From: Oceaniglobus trochenteri
GTDB lineage: Bacteria > Pseudomonadota > Alphaproteobacteria > Rhodobacterales > Rhodobacteraceae
Direction of reading: 5' to 3'
Length of the DNA: 64,000 nt
Assembly: GCF_020529025.1 (NCBI RefSeq)
Contig: NZ_JACNMM010000009.1
Location: 62,001-126,000 of the forward strand
Shown here: positions 49,784 to 58,727 of the stretch, in pieces
Layout: each line of letters starts with the position of its first letter
Position numbering within the stretch: the stretch's first letter is position 1
Notes under the pieces: generated by a model
The model's database searches: none
What the model saw: the letters and a program-made list of their open reading frames with translations, nothing else
What the model was told of the DNA's origin: nothing
Program-made: the position numbers and the translations under genes

Positions 49784-52700
49784 TTGCGCTTCACCCGTCT
49801 GAAACTGAACGGTTTCAAATCCTTCGTCGATCCGACCGATCTTGTCATCTCTGACGGGCTGACCGGTGTTGTCGGGCCCAATGGCTGCGGCAAATCCAAC
49901 CTGCTTGAGGCGCTGCGCTGGGTCATGGGGGAAAACCGCGCCTCGGCCATGCGCGGCGGCGGGATGGAGGACGTGATCTTTGCCGGCACCTCGACGCGCC
50001 CGGCGCGCAATTTCGCCGAGGTCGCGCTGCATCTCGACAACTCGGAACGCCGTGCGCCCACCGGGTTCAACGACGATGACGTGCTGGAGGTGACGCGCCG
50101 CATCACCCGCGATGCCGGTTCGGCCTACAAGGCCAACAGCAAGGAGGTGCGCGCCCGCGACATCCAGATGCTGTTCGCCGATGCCTCGACCGGGGCGCAT
50201 TCGCCCGCGCTGGTGCGCCAGGGGCAGATTTCCGAACTCATCAACGCCAAGCCGAAGTCGCGCCGCCGCATCCTGGAAGAGGCCGCCGGCATTTCCGGGC
50301 TCTACCAGCGCCGCCACGAGGCCGAGCTGAAGCTGAAGGCGGCCGAGGCCAACCTCTTGCGGGTCGATGACGTGGTCGAGGCGCTTGCCGCGCAGCTGTC
50401 GCAACTGGCCCGCCAGGCCCGTCAGGCGGCGCGCTATCGCGAGATCGGCGGCGATCTGCGCCAGGCCGAGGGTCTGTTGCTGTACCGCCGCTGGCGCGAG
50501 GCCGATGAGGTTCGAAAGACCGAAGAGGAAGGGTTGCGCACCCGCATCGCCGCCGCGCGCGAGGCTGAAAGGGTCGCCCGCGCCGCCGAAGAGGCCCGCG
50601 ATGAGGCCGACGCCGCCCTGCCGCCCCTGCGCGAGGAAGAGGCGATCGCCAGCGCCGTGCTGCAACGCCTGACCGTTGAGCGCGAGGCCCTGAGCGAAAG
50701 CGAGACCCGCGCGCGCAGCCAGATCGAGACGCTGCAAAAGCGCATCTCGCAGCTTGAGCATGACGCCGAGCGTGAAGAGACCCTGAACAGCGATGCCGGT
50801 GAGACCATCGCCCGCCTTGAAAAAGAGGCTGCATCGCTGGCCGCCGCGATGCGCGGCCAGGACGAGGCGCTGGCAAGGGCCGCCGAAGCGGCGCGCGAGG
50901 CGACGAACCATCTTGCCACGCGCGAGGCGGCGCTCTCCGAGCAGAGCGAAGAGGTGGCGCGGCTATCGGCGCGCTACCAGTCGGCGCAGCGTCTGGTCGA
51001 GGATTCGGTGCGCACCCGCGACCGTGCCATGCGCGAGGCCGAAAGCGCCCGCGCCGCCGTGGCCGCCGCCGAGGCCGCGCTGGAGCGTGCCGGGGCCGAT
51101 TATGACACCGCCGCCGCCGCGCAACAGGCCGCCACCGAACTCTCGGCCCGGGTCGAGGCCGAACTGATCGCGGCGGACGAGGCGCGCAGCGATGCCCAAT
51201 CGCGCGAGGCCGAGGCCCGCGCCGAGCGCAGCGCCGCCGAGGGCGAGCTGGGCGCCCTGCGCGCCGAGGCCGCGGCCCTGGCCAAACTAGTGGCCCGCGA
51301 CACCGCCGAGGACGGCCAGGTGATGGACCTGCTTTCGGTGGCGCCGGGGTACGAAAAGGCACTGGGTGCCGCCCTTGCCGACGATCTGCGTGCCCCCGCC
51401 ATCGGCGTTGCGGGCGTGTCGGGTTGGGCGCCGCTGCCCGGTTACGGCGTGGCGCAGCCGCTGCCCGAAGGCATCGCGTCGCTGGCCGATCATGTGCAGG
51501 TGCCCGATGTCCTGATCCGGCGGATTGGCCAGATCGGCGTTGTTGCCCGCGAAGAAGGGGCGCAGATGCAGGGCACGCTGCTGCCCGGTCAGCGGCTGGT
51601 CAGCGTCGAGGGCGATCTGTGGCGCTGGGACGGGTTTCGCGCCGGGGCCGAGGATGCGCCATCGGCGGCGGCGCTGCGGTTGCAGCAGATGAACCGCCTG
51701 GAAGCCCTGAAACAAGAGATGGAGCGCGTCGGCGCCCGGGCCGAGGGCGCGTCCAGTGCCCATGACATGCTGAAACAGCGGCTTGAGGACCTGACCCGCG
51801 CCGACCGCGACGCCCGCGAGGCCCGGCGCGATGCCGACCGGCAGGTGGCGGAAACCACCCGCGCGCTGTCGCGTCTCGAGGCCGATCGCAACATCGCCGA
51901 TGGCAAGCTGGAAAGCGCCCGGCTGGCCGTGTCGCGCCACGAGGAAGAGGCGATGGGCGCCCGCAAGCGCCTGAAAGAGGCCGAGGCCGCCCTGGCCGAA
52001 CTGCCCGACCTGTCGGCACTGCGCGCCCAGGTGGATGACATCAAGCTGACGGTCGAAGCCTCGCGGATGACCATGATGCAGCGTCGTTCGGCTCATGACG
52101 AGGCGCGGCGCGCGGGCGAGGCGCGCAGCCGTCGCGCCCAGGCGGTGGACAAGGAACTGACCGGCTGGCGCGGTCGTCTGGACACAGCGGGCAAGCGGAT
52201 GGCCGAGCTTGAATCGCGGCTGGAAACCTCGCGCGAAGAATTGAAGGCCGCCAGCAGCGCGCCCGACGAGATTGCCGCCAAGCGTGGCGAGCTTGACCGC
52301 GGGTTCGAAACCGCCACCGCCCGCAAGGCCGCGGCGGGCGAGGCGCTGGCGGCGGGGGAGACCGCGCAACGCGCCGCGGTGATCGCCGCCCGCGACGCCG
52401 AACGCCAGGCCGGCGAGGCGCGCGAAGCCCGCGCCGCCTCGGAAGCGCGGGCCGAGGCCGCCGCCGCCACCGTCGCCCAGGCCGCCGCCCGGATCGACGA
52501 GGCGCTGGAGGTGACGCCCGAGGTTCTTCTGGATACCCTGGGCGCCGATCCCGATGCGATGCCCCCCGCCGAAAAGATCGAGGCCGAGGTCAACCGCCTG
52601 AAACGCCAGCGCGATTCCCTGGGGGCAGTGAACCTGCGCGCCGAGGAGGACGCCCGCGAGGTGCAGGAGGAACACGACCTTCTGGTGCGCGAGAAGGCCG

Positions 52701-53239
52701 ACCTGGAAGAGGCGATCAAGGCTCTGCGCACCGGCATCGCCGGGCTGAACCGCGAGGGGCGCGAGCGCTTGCTGACCGCCTTCGAAGAGGTGAACAGCAA
52801 CTTCGCCCAGCTGTTCACCCACCTGTTCGGGGGCGGCGATGCGCGGCTGGAACTGGTGGAATCCGACGATCCGCTGGATGCCGGGCTTGAGATCATGTGC
52901 CAGCCGCCGGGCAAGAAGCTGTCGACGCTGTCGCTTCTGTCGGGGGGCGAGCAGACCCTGACGGCAATGGCGCTGATCTTCGCGGTGTTCCTGGCCAACC
53001 CCGCGCCGATCTGCGTGCTGGACGAGGTGGACGCGCCCCTGGACGATGCCAACGTGACCCGGTTCTGCGATCTGCTGGACGAGATGACACGCCAGACCGA
53101 CACGCGGTTCCTGATCATCACCCACCACGGCGTGACCATGGCGCGCATGGATCGCCTGTTCGGGGTGACCATGGGCGAACAGGGGGTGAGCCAGCTTGTC
53201 TCGGTCGACCTGAAGAAGGCCGAAGCGATGGTGGCCTGA
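49784..53239 (+). CDS. smc: Chromosome segregation protein SMC
   Basis: 1151-residue condensin ATPase. The N-terminal head opens MRFTRLKLNGFKSFVDPTDL; Walker A is GPNGCGKSN (31-39), with LVRQGQISELI as the Q-loop region. Two long, Ala/Arg/Glu-rich coiled coils flank a hinge near 510-620 (VAPGYEKALGAALADDLRAP). The C-terminal head has the signature LSLLSGGEQTL and Walker B ICVLDEVDAPLDD. The TTG at 49784 is chosen because GAGAGG lies 7 bases ahead and the family starts there; an in-frame upstream GTG does not fit. scpA and scpB are not in view. Confidence 0.96.
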   Translation: MRFTRLKLNGFKSFVDPTDLVISDGLTGVVGPNGCGKSNLLEALRWVMGENRASAMRGGGMEDVIFAGTSTRPARNFAEVALHLDNSERRAPTGFNDDDVLEVTRRITRDAGSAYKANSKEVRARDIQMLFADASTGAHSPALVRQGQISELINAKPKSRRRILEEAAGISGLYQRRHEAELKLKAAEANLLRVDDVVEALAAQLSQLARQARQAARYREIGGDLRQAEGLLLYRRWREADEVRKTEEEGLRTRIAAAREAERVARAAEEARDEADAALPPLREEEAIASAVLQRLTVEREALSESETRARSQIETLQKRISQLEHDAEREETLNSDAGETIARLEKEAASLAAAMRGQDEALARAAEAAREATNHLATREAALSEQSEEVARLSARYQSAQRLVEDSVRTRDRAMREAESARAAVAAAEAALERAGADYDTAAAAQQAATELSARVEAELIAADEARSDAQSREAEARAERSAAEGELGALRAEAAALAKLVARDTAEDGQVMDLLSVAPGYEKALGAALADDLRAPAIGVAGVSGWAPLPGYGVAQPLPEGIASLADHVQVPDVLIRRIGQIGVVAREEGAQMQGTLLPGQRLVSVEGDLWRWDGFRAGAEDAPSAAALRLQQMNRLEALKQEMERVGARAEGASSAHDMLKQRLEDLTRADRDAREARRDADRQVAETTRALSRLEADRNIADGKLESARLAVSRHEEEAMGARKRLKEAEAALAELPDLSALRAQVDDIKLTVEASRMTMMQRRSAHDEARRAGEARSRRAQAVDKELTGWRGRLDTAGKRMAELESRLETSREELKAASSAPDEIAAKRGELDRGFETATARKAAAGEALAAGETAQRAAVIAARDAERQAGEAREARAASEARAEAAAATVAQAAARIDEALEVTPEVLLDTLGADPDAMPPAEKIEAEVNRLKRQRDSLGAVNLRAEEDAREVQEEHDLLVREKADLEEAIKALRTGIAGLNREGRERLLTAFEEVNSNFAQLFTHLFGGGDARLELVESDDPLDAGLEIMCQPPGKKLSTLSLLSGGEQTLTAMALIFAVFLANPAPICVLDEVDAPLDDANVTRFCDLLDEMTRQTDTRFLIITHHGVTMARMDRLFGVTMGEQGVSQLVSVDLKKAEAMVA

Positions 53240-53269
53240 CCCACCCGCAACTGGGGCGCGGCACGAAAA

Positions 53270-53297
53270 AAGGGCCGGTGCGATCGCACCGGCCCTT
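53270..53297. terminator. Perfect palindromic bidirectional terminator after smc
   Basis: A 28-bp perfect palindrome AAGGGCCGGTGCGA / TCGCACCGGCCCTT with AAAAAA on its left and TTCCTG on its right separates converging smc and the PRC-barrel gene. On the minus strand the A run becomes a T run, so it terminates the PRC gene well. Confidence 0.85.
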
Positions 53298-53328
53298 CCT
53301 GTTCGTCGGTGGATAAGCGGCTGACGCC

Positions 53329-54171
53329 TTACTTGTCCTTGCCTTCCCATTCGGGCAGGTCATTCAGCATCTCGCCCTTCACGGCCGCATGGACGGTCAC
53401 GTCGTCCATGTCACCTTCGGGGTGCATCAGCTTCAACTCGTCCATCTTCATGGCGACCTGGTGCTCGCCCATCCCGAGGAAGCCGCCGATGTCCAGCACG
53501 ACCTCGTTGATCTTGCCGTCGTCCGAAATCAGAAGCTCGGAGACTTCGCCGATCCATTCGTCGTTGGCGTCGTAGACGCGGGCGCCGATCAGCTCTTCGC
53601 TGTTCACTTCGTCGGCGGCCAGGGCGACGCGCTGATCCATGTCGTCAAGCGCTTCGGGGGCGCCGGCGGCGGCGGTCTTTTCAGCCGGGGCCGGGTCCAT
53701 CGCGGTGCCCATGCGCCAGCCGTCAAGGCTCTCCTCGTCGAACTCGGGGGCGCTGTCCAGTTGCGCCTGCGAGGCGGTGACGACGATGAAATAGTCGCCG
53801 GCATCATCTCCGTCGCGCACGAAGTTCAGCTTGTCCATGGTCACGGCCACGGTGCGTTCGCCGATGCCGAGGAAGCCGCCGATGTCGAGCAGGACACCTT
53901 CGCTGCTACCGTCGCGGGCCAGGATGATGTCGCTGATTTCACCAACGTCGTTCCAGTCTTCGGAAACATCCATGGCTTCTTCTTCGCCATATTCGGTTTC
54001 CGAGGTGTAGAGGCGCATGCCGATCAGATCGGAAGCGCGCAGGTCGAAATGTCCGACGGCAGCCTCTTCGCCACCGGCGGTGTAGAAGGGGGTATCGGCC
54101 ATGTTGTCCTGCGCCAAGGCAGGGGTGGCAAGAAGGGCGACAAGTGCGGTCGTGGTCATGATCGGTTTCAT
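53329..54171 (-). CDS. Periplasmic tandem PRC-barrel protein
   Basis: 280 residues with a signal peptide (TTTALVALLATPALAQ). Two PRC-barrel domains: about 45-130 (DLIGMRLYTSETEYG, VLLDIGGFLGIGERTVAVTM) and 195-275 (ELIGARVYDANDEWIGEVSE, VVLDIGGFLGMGEHQVAMKM). The two share DIGGFLG(I/M)GE, showing an internal duplication; they are joined by an Ala/Pro-rich linker. The role is unknown; PRC barrels usually dock proteins. AAAAGGAAA precedes the ATG at 54171. Confidence 0.9.
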   Translation of the reverse strand: MKPIMTTTALVALLATPALAQDNMADTPFYTAGGEEAAVGHFDLRASDLIGMRLYTSETEYGEEEAMDVSEDWNDVGEISDIILARDGSSEGVLLDIGGFLGIGERTVAVTMDKLNFVRDGDDAGDYFIVVTASQAQLDSAPEFDEESLDGWRMGTAMDPAPAEKTAAAGAPEALDDMDQRVALAADEVNSEELIGARVYDANDEWIGEVSELLISDDGKINEVVLDIGGFLGMGEHQVAMKMDELKLMHPEGDMDDVTVHAAVKGEMLNDLPEWEGKDK

Positions 54172-54399
54172 GTCGGTGTTTCCTTTTATTCCTTGCGGGG
54201 ACATGCCCCGCTGTATGTCGTCACAATGGCTGGCCGGCGGCTTTGTTCCGGGAAAGCGGCAAATTTTCGCGCAGGCTTCGCCGGAAGCGGCTGCGGTTCA
54301 TGACAGTATGCGTCACGCCTGCTGCCCGGATGCGGAATTGCTTGACGTTGCGGCAGCACCGGAGGCTAGGATTGCGGATCAGAGTGGGAGGGCAAGATC

Positions 54400-54963
54400 A
54401 TGAAGGGACTACTGGCCATCGCTTGTGCCGTCGGGTTGGGAATGGGGGCCGCGGCCTCGGCGCAGGGGATCAGCAAGGGCGCGGGCAGCCGCCCCGCCAC
54501 CGACCCGGGGCAGGCGGCGGCGCCCCAGCCGCCCAAGGTGCCCGAGGGCGCCCTGCGCCAGGGATTGCTGGCCGCGGACCCGGTGGCGGTGCGGGATGCC
54601 ATGCTGACCGAGGGCTATCAGGCGAAGCTGACGACCGACAATGCCGGAAACCCGATGATTACCGGGCGGATTTCGCGGACCGATTACTGGGTCTATTTCC
54701 TGGACTGTCAGGGCGGCGTGAACTGCAAGGGCGTGCAGTTTCACAGCGGCTATCTTCTGAACCGGCCCATCGATGCGGCCGAGATCAACGATTTCAACGC
54801 GCGGTTCCGGTATATCCGCGCCTGGCTGAACGAAGAGGGCAACCCGCGCATGCAGATGGACCTGCTGATGCGCGACGATGGCATGGGGCCCGAAACCTTT
54901 GCCACCTACCTGGACCTCTGGCGGCAGTTGATCGTGATCTGGGAAAACCAGCTGGGGGTCTGA
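54400..54963 (+). CDS. Secreted YbjN-like protein
   Basis: 187 residues with a signal peptide (LLAIACAVGLGMGAAASA). The mature part has a Pro-rich linker and a YbjN-like fold: DAMLTEGYQAKLTTDNAGNP, MITGRISRTDYWVYFLDCQG, INDFNARFRYIRAWLNEEGN and MQMDLLMRDDGMGPETFATY. YbjN domains resemble chaperone/sensor domains; function here is unknown. GGGAGGG precedes the ATG. Confidence 0.8.
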   Translation: MKGLLAIACAVGLGMGAAASAQGISKGAGSRPATDPGQAAAPQPPKVPEGALRQGLLAADPVAVRDAMLTEGYQAKLTTDNAGNPMITGRISRTDYWVYFLDCQGGVNCKGVQFHSGYLLNRPIDAAEINDFNARFRYIRAWLNEEGNPRMQMDLLMRDDGMGPETFATYLDLWRQLIVIWENQLGV

Positions 54964-54972
54964 GGGCGGGCC

Positions 54973-55019
54973 GGGGGTGACGCGCGGCTGCGCCGACGCC
55001 CCACCCACCGTCCCGCAGG
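54973..55019. repeat. 47-bp repeat, copy 1
   Basis: The stretch starting GGGGGTGACGCGCGGCTGCG and ending CCCACCGTCCCGCAGG is identical over 47 bp to 57172-57218. It lies between the YbjN-like gene and the end of the convergent lytic transglycosylase gene, one base from that gene's stop. A related but shorter sequence is in the terminator near 24970. An internal GCGC-GGCT-GCGC hairpin is possible. Confidence 0.85.
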
Positions 55020-55020
55020 A

Positions 55021-56205
55021 TCAGAGCCGGTTGACAAGCTCGGCCGTGGGCCAGGCATCGGCGGGCAGGCCGAGGCGCTGCTGTTCGACCTGCACGGCCT
55101 CGCGGGTCTTTTCGCCGAGAATGCCGTCGATGCCCCCCACGTCGTGGCCGCGCGCCACCAGCTTTTCCTGGAGCCGCTTCATCTGTGCGTCGTCCAGGCC
55201 GGGTTCGGGGGAACCGGAGTCGAAGACCTTGGCCCCTTCCAGCCGGGTGGCAAAGTAGGCGGCGGTGGTCACATAGACGAAGCTTTGGTTCCACTCGAAA
55301 TAGACGTTGAAGTTCGGGTAGGCCAGGAAGGCCGGCCCCCTGCGCCCCTGGGGCAGCAGGACCGAGGCCATGAGCGCATCATCCCCCAGCGCGCCATTGC
55401 GCGGGGCGATCCCCAGGGCGCGCCATTCGGCCACGGTTTTCGGATGGTTCAGCCCGGTCTGCGCCCAGTCGAGCCCCTCGGGGACAGTGATTTCATGCAG
55501 CCAGGGTTCGTTCGCCCGCCAGCCCAGCGATTTCAGCATCGAGGCGCCCGACAGGAGGGCATCGGGGGGCGAAGTCTTGAGGCTGACCTTGCCGTCGCCA
55601 TCGCCGTCGACGCCGTTGGTCAGGATGTCCTCGGGCAGCATCTGCACCATGCCGATCTCGCCCGCCCAGGCGCCCGTCGTGGTGGTGGGATCGAGCGCGC
55701 CCTTTTCGTAGAGTTCAAGCGCGGCAAAGACCTGGGGGCGGAACAGGTCGGGGCGGCGGCAATCGTGGGCCAGGGTCATCAGGGAATTGACGGTGTTGAA
55801 ATCGCCCTGCACCGCGCCATAGTCGGTTTCAAGCGCCCAGAAGGAAAGCAGAACGCCGGGGCTGACGCCATATTCGGCCTGCACCCGGTCAAAGACCGAG
55901 GACCATTTGTTCAGGTTGGCGCGGCCGTTGTCGATCCGGTTCTGGCTGATCACCCGGCGGGCGAATTCGATGAAGGGCAGTTGGAACACCCCCTGGCGGC
56001 GGTCGGCGCGCAGGGTGCTGTCGTCCTGCCGGGTGTTGCGGAAGAAGCTGTCGACGGCGTCGGGGGCGTGGCCGCGGGCGATTGCCTCGGCTTTCATCTT
56101 CTCGCGGAAATCGGCGAAGCTGCCGCCGCAGGGAACGGCGGCCTGGGCCGTGGCGATGCCGGCGGAAAGGGCAAGCGTGGCCAGGGTGGCGAGGGGCAGG
56201 CGCAT
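55021..56205 (-). CDS. Lytic murein transglycosylase, MltB-like with peptidoglycan-binding domain
   Basis: 394 residues with a signal peptide (TLATLALSAGIATAQAA). The SLT-type catalytic domain has LLSFWALETDYGAVQGDFNT (catalytic Glu in ALETDYG), GEIGMVQMLPEDILTNGVDG and GASMLKSLGWRANEPW; the C-terminal domain (KRLQEKLVARGHDVGGIDGI, LGEKTREAVQVEQQRLGLP) is PG_binding_1. It cuts murein in the periplasm. GAAGGA lies before the ATG at 56205. Confidence 0.94.
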   Translation of the reverse strand: MRLPLATLATLALSAGIATAQAAVPCGGSFADFREKMKAEAIARGHAPDAVDSFFRNTRQDDSTLRADRRQGVFQLPFIEFARRVISQNRIDNGRANLNKWSSVFDRVQAEYGVSPGVLLSFWALETDYGAVQGDFNTVNSLMTLAHDCRRPDLFRPQVFAALELYEKGALDPTTTTGAWAGEIGMVQMLPEDILTNGVDGDGDGKVSLKTSPPDALLSGASMLKSLGWRANEPWLHEITVPEGLDWAQTGLNHPKTVAEWRALGIAPRNGALGDDALMASVLLPQGRRGPAFLAYPNFNVYFEWNQSFVYVTTAAYFATRLEGAKVFDSGSPEPGLDDAQMKRLQEKLVARGHDVGGIDGILGEKTREAVQVEQQRLGLPADAWPTAELVNRL

Positions 56206-56263
56206 TGGGGGTCCTTCCGGGAATGCGGTTCGGGTTTGGCGAAAGGTTAACAGGTGCGGCGGA

Positions 56264-57166
56264 TCAGACAACCGCAACCACCGTTGCCAAGATCAGGAAG
56301 GCGGCCCAGGCCCGCCACATCAGCCCGATGGCGGCGTCGATATCGGCGGCGCCGGGGCTGCGGTTGCCCTCGGGGTTGACGAAGGGAAAGGGCTGCATCC
56401 GGCCATCGTAGCTGCGCGGCCCGGCCAGGGCGATGCCCAGGGCGCGGGCCATGGCCGCCTCGGGCCAGCCGGCATTGGGCGATTTGTGCCGTGCGGCATC
56501 GCGGCGGATTTCGCCAAGGCGGTGCAACTGGCCCGAAGTGGCCGCAATCAGCAGCGCGGTCAGGCGGGCAGGCGCGAGGTTGAGCAGGTCGTCGCACCGG
56601 GCGGCGGCCCATCCGAAAGCCTCGTGGCGGGGGGTGCGATAGCCGATCATGCTGTCGGCGGTGTTGACGATCTTGTAGACCAGCAGGCCGGGCAGCCCGG
56701 CGAGGGCAAACCAGAAGGCCGGGGCGATCACCCCGTCCGACAGGTTCTCGGAGGCGGATTCGATGGCGCTGCGCGTGATGGCGGGGCCATCCATGGACGA
56801 GGTGTCTCGGCTGACGATCAGCGCGACGGCGCGCCGCGCCTCGGCCGGAGAATGGCGCAGGGCCCTTGCCACGGCGCCGACGTGATCGACCAAGCTGCGC
56901 TGGGCCAGCAGGATGGCGGCGGCCAGCATTTCGGGCAGGGGGCCGAGGGGCAGCGCCGCCAGCAGCGCCGCGACCGCCAGGGCCAGTGCGATCAGCAGCG
57001 CCAGGGCGAGGATACCGCGCGCGCGCCGTGCCTCGCCCCGGTTCAGGTGCCGGTCGCACAGCCCCACGGCGCGCCCCATGAGCACGGCGGGATGGGGCAG
57101 GCGCGACCAGAGCCAATCGGGTTCGCCGAAGATGGCGTCGAGCAGGAGGGCGACGGGAAGGATCAT
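56264..57166 (-). CDS. cobD: Adenosylcobinamide-phosphate synthase CobD/CbiB
   Basis: 300-residue multi-pass membrane enzyme that attaches aminopropanol (phosphate) to adenosylcobyric acid. [20 protein letters not shown] opens the protein; [60 protein letters not shown] and [20 protein letters not shown] are the conserved stretches. The ATG overlaps the cobC stop by four bases. Confidence 0.96.
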   Translation of the reverse strand: MILPVALLLDAIFGEPDWLWSRLPHPAVLMGRAVGLCDRHLNRGEARRARGILALALLIALALAVAALLAALPLGPLPEMLAAAILLAQRSLVDHVGAVARALRHSPAEARRAVALIVSRDTSSMDGPAITRSAIESASENLSDGVIAPAFWFALAGLPGLLVYKIVNTADSMIGYRTPRHEAFGWAAARCDDLLNLAPARLTALLIAATSGQLHRLGEIRRDAARHKSPNAGWPEAAMARALGIALAGPRSYDGRMQPFPFVNPEGNRSPGAADIDAAIGLMWRAWAAFLILATVVAVV

Positions 57167-58137
57167 GGCCGGGGGGTGACGCGCGGCTGCGCCGACGCCC
57201 CACCCACCGTCCCGCAGGCCGCCCGCAGCCGGGGCCAGTGTTCGGGCGCGGGCAGGCCAAGGCGCAGCCAGGTCGGAGCATAGGGAAAGGTGCGGGTAAG
57301 GATATGGTGCCGGGCGAATGCACCCTGCCAGGCCCGGGCATCGGGCACGGTATAGAGCCGGAACAGCGGGCAATCGCCCTGCACGACGGCGCCGGCCCTG
57401 GCCACCAGCCGATCCAGCCGGTCGGCATCGGCGGTCAGGCGGGCGCGGGTGGTGTCGGCCCAGGCGGTATCGGCCAGCGCTGCCGCACCGATGCGCAGGG
57501 CTGGCCCCGCCACCGGCCAGGGCCCGAGCCGCGCGCGCATGGCCGCGATCACCTGCGGATCGCCGATGGCAAAGCCCAGGCGCAGCCCGGCCAGCCCCCA
57601 GAACTTGCCAAAGCTCTTGAGGATGACACAGCCCGGCCCGGCCTGTGCGATGTGGCTGCGCTGTGGGGCCGTGTCGCAGAAGCTTTCGTCGATCACGGTA
57701 AAGCCGGCCTGTGGCGCGGCGCAGAATTCGCCCGTGGGGTTGTTGGGATGCACGATCACCCGCGCATCGGCCCCCCCGGTTTCCACCGTCCAGCCCGCGT
57801 TGCGGAAGGCGGCGGCGTGTTCGTTGTAGGTGTCGTGCCGGATCTGCACGCTTTGGCCGTCAAGGCAGAAGGGCAGCGTGGCGATCAGTGCCGAGGCCCC
57901 CGGCGCGGCCAGCACCGCCGCCCCCTCGGGCACCGACCAGGCCCTGCGCGCGGCCTGGTCGAGGGCGCGGGCCGCTTCGGCATCGGGCAGGGCGCACCAG
58001 TCGGCGGGCGCAAGCGGGGGCAGGGGGTAGGGCACCGGGTTGATGCCGGTGGAGAGGTCGATCCAGTCGGCGCGCGTGCCACCCCAGCGGGCGATGGCCG
58101 CATCCAGGGCGCCGCCGTGATCGCGCGGGGCGGTCAT
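57163..58137 (-). CDS. cobC: Threonine-phosphate decarboxylase-like CobC
   Basis: 324-residue PLP-dependent aminotransferase-fold enzyme (HisC-like) that makes the (R)-1-amino-2-propanol moiety for the nucleotide loop. [45 protein letters not shown] and the PLP lysine region [14 protein letters not shown] (Lys178 by alignment) are present. The last 17 or so residues ([17 protein letters not shown]) are encoded by the 47-bp repeat and look like an accidental extension. Overlaps DUF1636 copy 2 and cobD by four bases each. Confidence 0.93.
   Translation of the reverse strand: MTAPRDHGGALDAAIARWGGTRADWIDLSTGINPVPYPLPPLAPADWCALPDAEAARALDQAARRAWSVPEGAAVLAAPGASALIATLPFCLDGQSVQIRHDTYNEHAAAFRNAGWTVETGGADARVIVHPNNPTGEFCAAPQAGFTVIDESFCDTAPQRSHIAQAGPGCVILKSFGKFWGLAGLRLGFAIGDPQVIAAMRARLGPWPVAGPALRIGAAALADTAWADTTRARLTADADRLDRLVARAGAVVQGDCPLFRLYTVPDARAWQGAFARHHILTRTFPYAPTWLRLGLPAPEHWPRLRAACGTVGGASAQPRVTPRP
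57172..57218. repeat. 47-bp repeat, copy 2, inside the 3' end of cobC
   Basis: Identical over 47 bp to 54973-55019. Here it is read through by cobC and provides residues about 307-322 of that protein before the stop that overlaps the cobD start. Confidence 0.85.
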
Positions 58138-58505
58138 TCGGGCTCGGACGGGAGGGGCGGATGGCGGGTGACGAAATGGCCCTTCACCCCCACCGGCCAC
58201 TGGCGGAACGGCACTTGGCCATTGTCCGAGGCGGCATGCAGCGCGGCATAATCGGCGATGGCCGCGGCCGAGACGGCATCGGGTTCGAACCGCCCCAGGG
58301 TATAGCAAAGCTTGCCCGCCGCCTGCACCGCGACGTTGCAGCCATGGGTGCAGCCCATGAGGCAGGAAACCCGCCTTGTGCGCACACCGGTGCGCGGTTC
58401 GGATTCGATGAGGGCGGCGAGCCTTTCGCCATCGGTGGTTTCGGCGCCGCTGGTGTCCCAACCGTCGCGTTTGCAGGTATCGCAGATGGTGATCCAGGTG
58501 GTCAT
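58134..58505 (-). CDS. DUF1636 family protein, copy 2
   Basis: 123 residues. ITICDTCKRDGWDTSG and RVSCLMGCTHGCNVAVQAAG provide Cys-x2-Cys and a Cys-x3-Cys-x3-Cys group; CYTLGRFEPDAVSAAAIADY and PVGVKGHFVTRHPP are the family's C-terminal part. It is first in a three-gene operon with cobC and cobD, overlapping cobC by four bases, which makes a link to cobalamin synthesis likely. Its exact role is unknown; an iron-sulfur or metal site is plausible. Confidence 0.85.
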   Translation of the reverse strand: MTTWITICDTCKRDGWDTSGAETTDGERLAALIESEPRTGVRTRRVSCLMGCTHGCNVAVQAAGKLCYTLGRFEPDAVSAAAIADYAALHAASDNGQVPFRQWPVGVKGHFVTRHPPLPSEPE

Positions 58506-58648
58506 GGTGTCGGGCCTTGCTTGGGGCGGAGCGTTTCATTGACCCATGGCACGGATCGCGGCGAAACTTTACCGGATCGGCCACGACTGCAAGCGATATT
58601 TCGCCTATCTATCAACCACAAAGCGAAAGCCCGGCCCTTGGCGATTTC

Positions 58649-58664
58649 GTTAACCTTTCGTTAA
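58649..58664. promoter_or_regulatory. CtrA-type site upstream of the receiver-domain gene
   Basis: On the minus strand TTAA-CGAAAGG-TTAAC matches the CtrA motif exactly. It lies 64 bp upstream of the gene at 58728 and 144 bp upstream of the divergent DUF1636-cobC-cobD operon. Confidence 0.5.
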
Positions 58665-58727
58665 GGGTTGGGTTGGAAACCTCCTGATTGGGTAGACTGG
58701 CCGCCACAAGACGGGGCAGGAGGCGGA

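Noticed and set aside
51287-53350. A 687-codon open frame opposite smc
   Set aside because: Antisense shadow of the SMC coiled coil; no motif.
58506-58727. Second cobalamin riboswitch ahead of DUF1636-cobC-cobD
   Set aside because: The gap has no B12 box or GCCACTG; only a CtrA-type site is visible.
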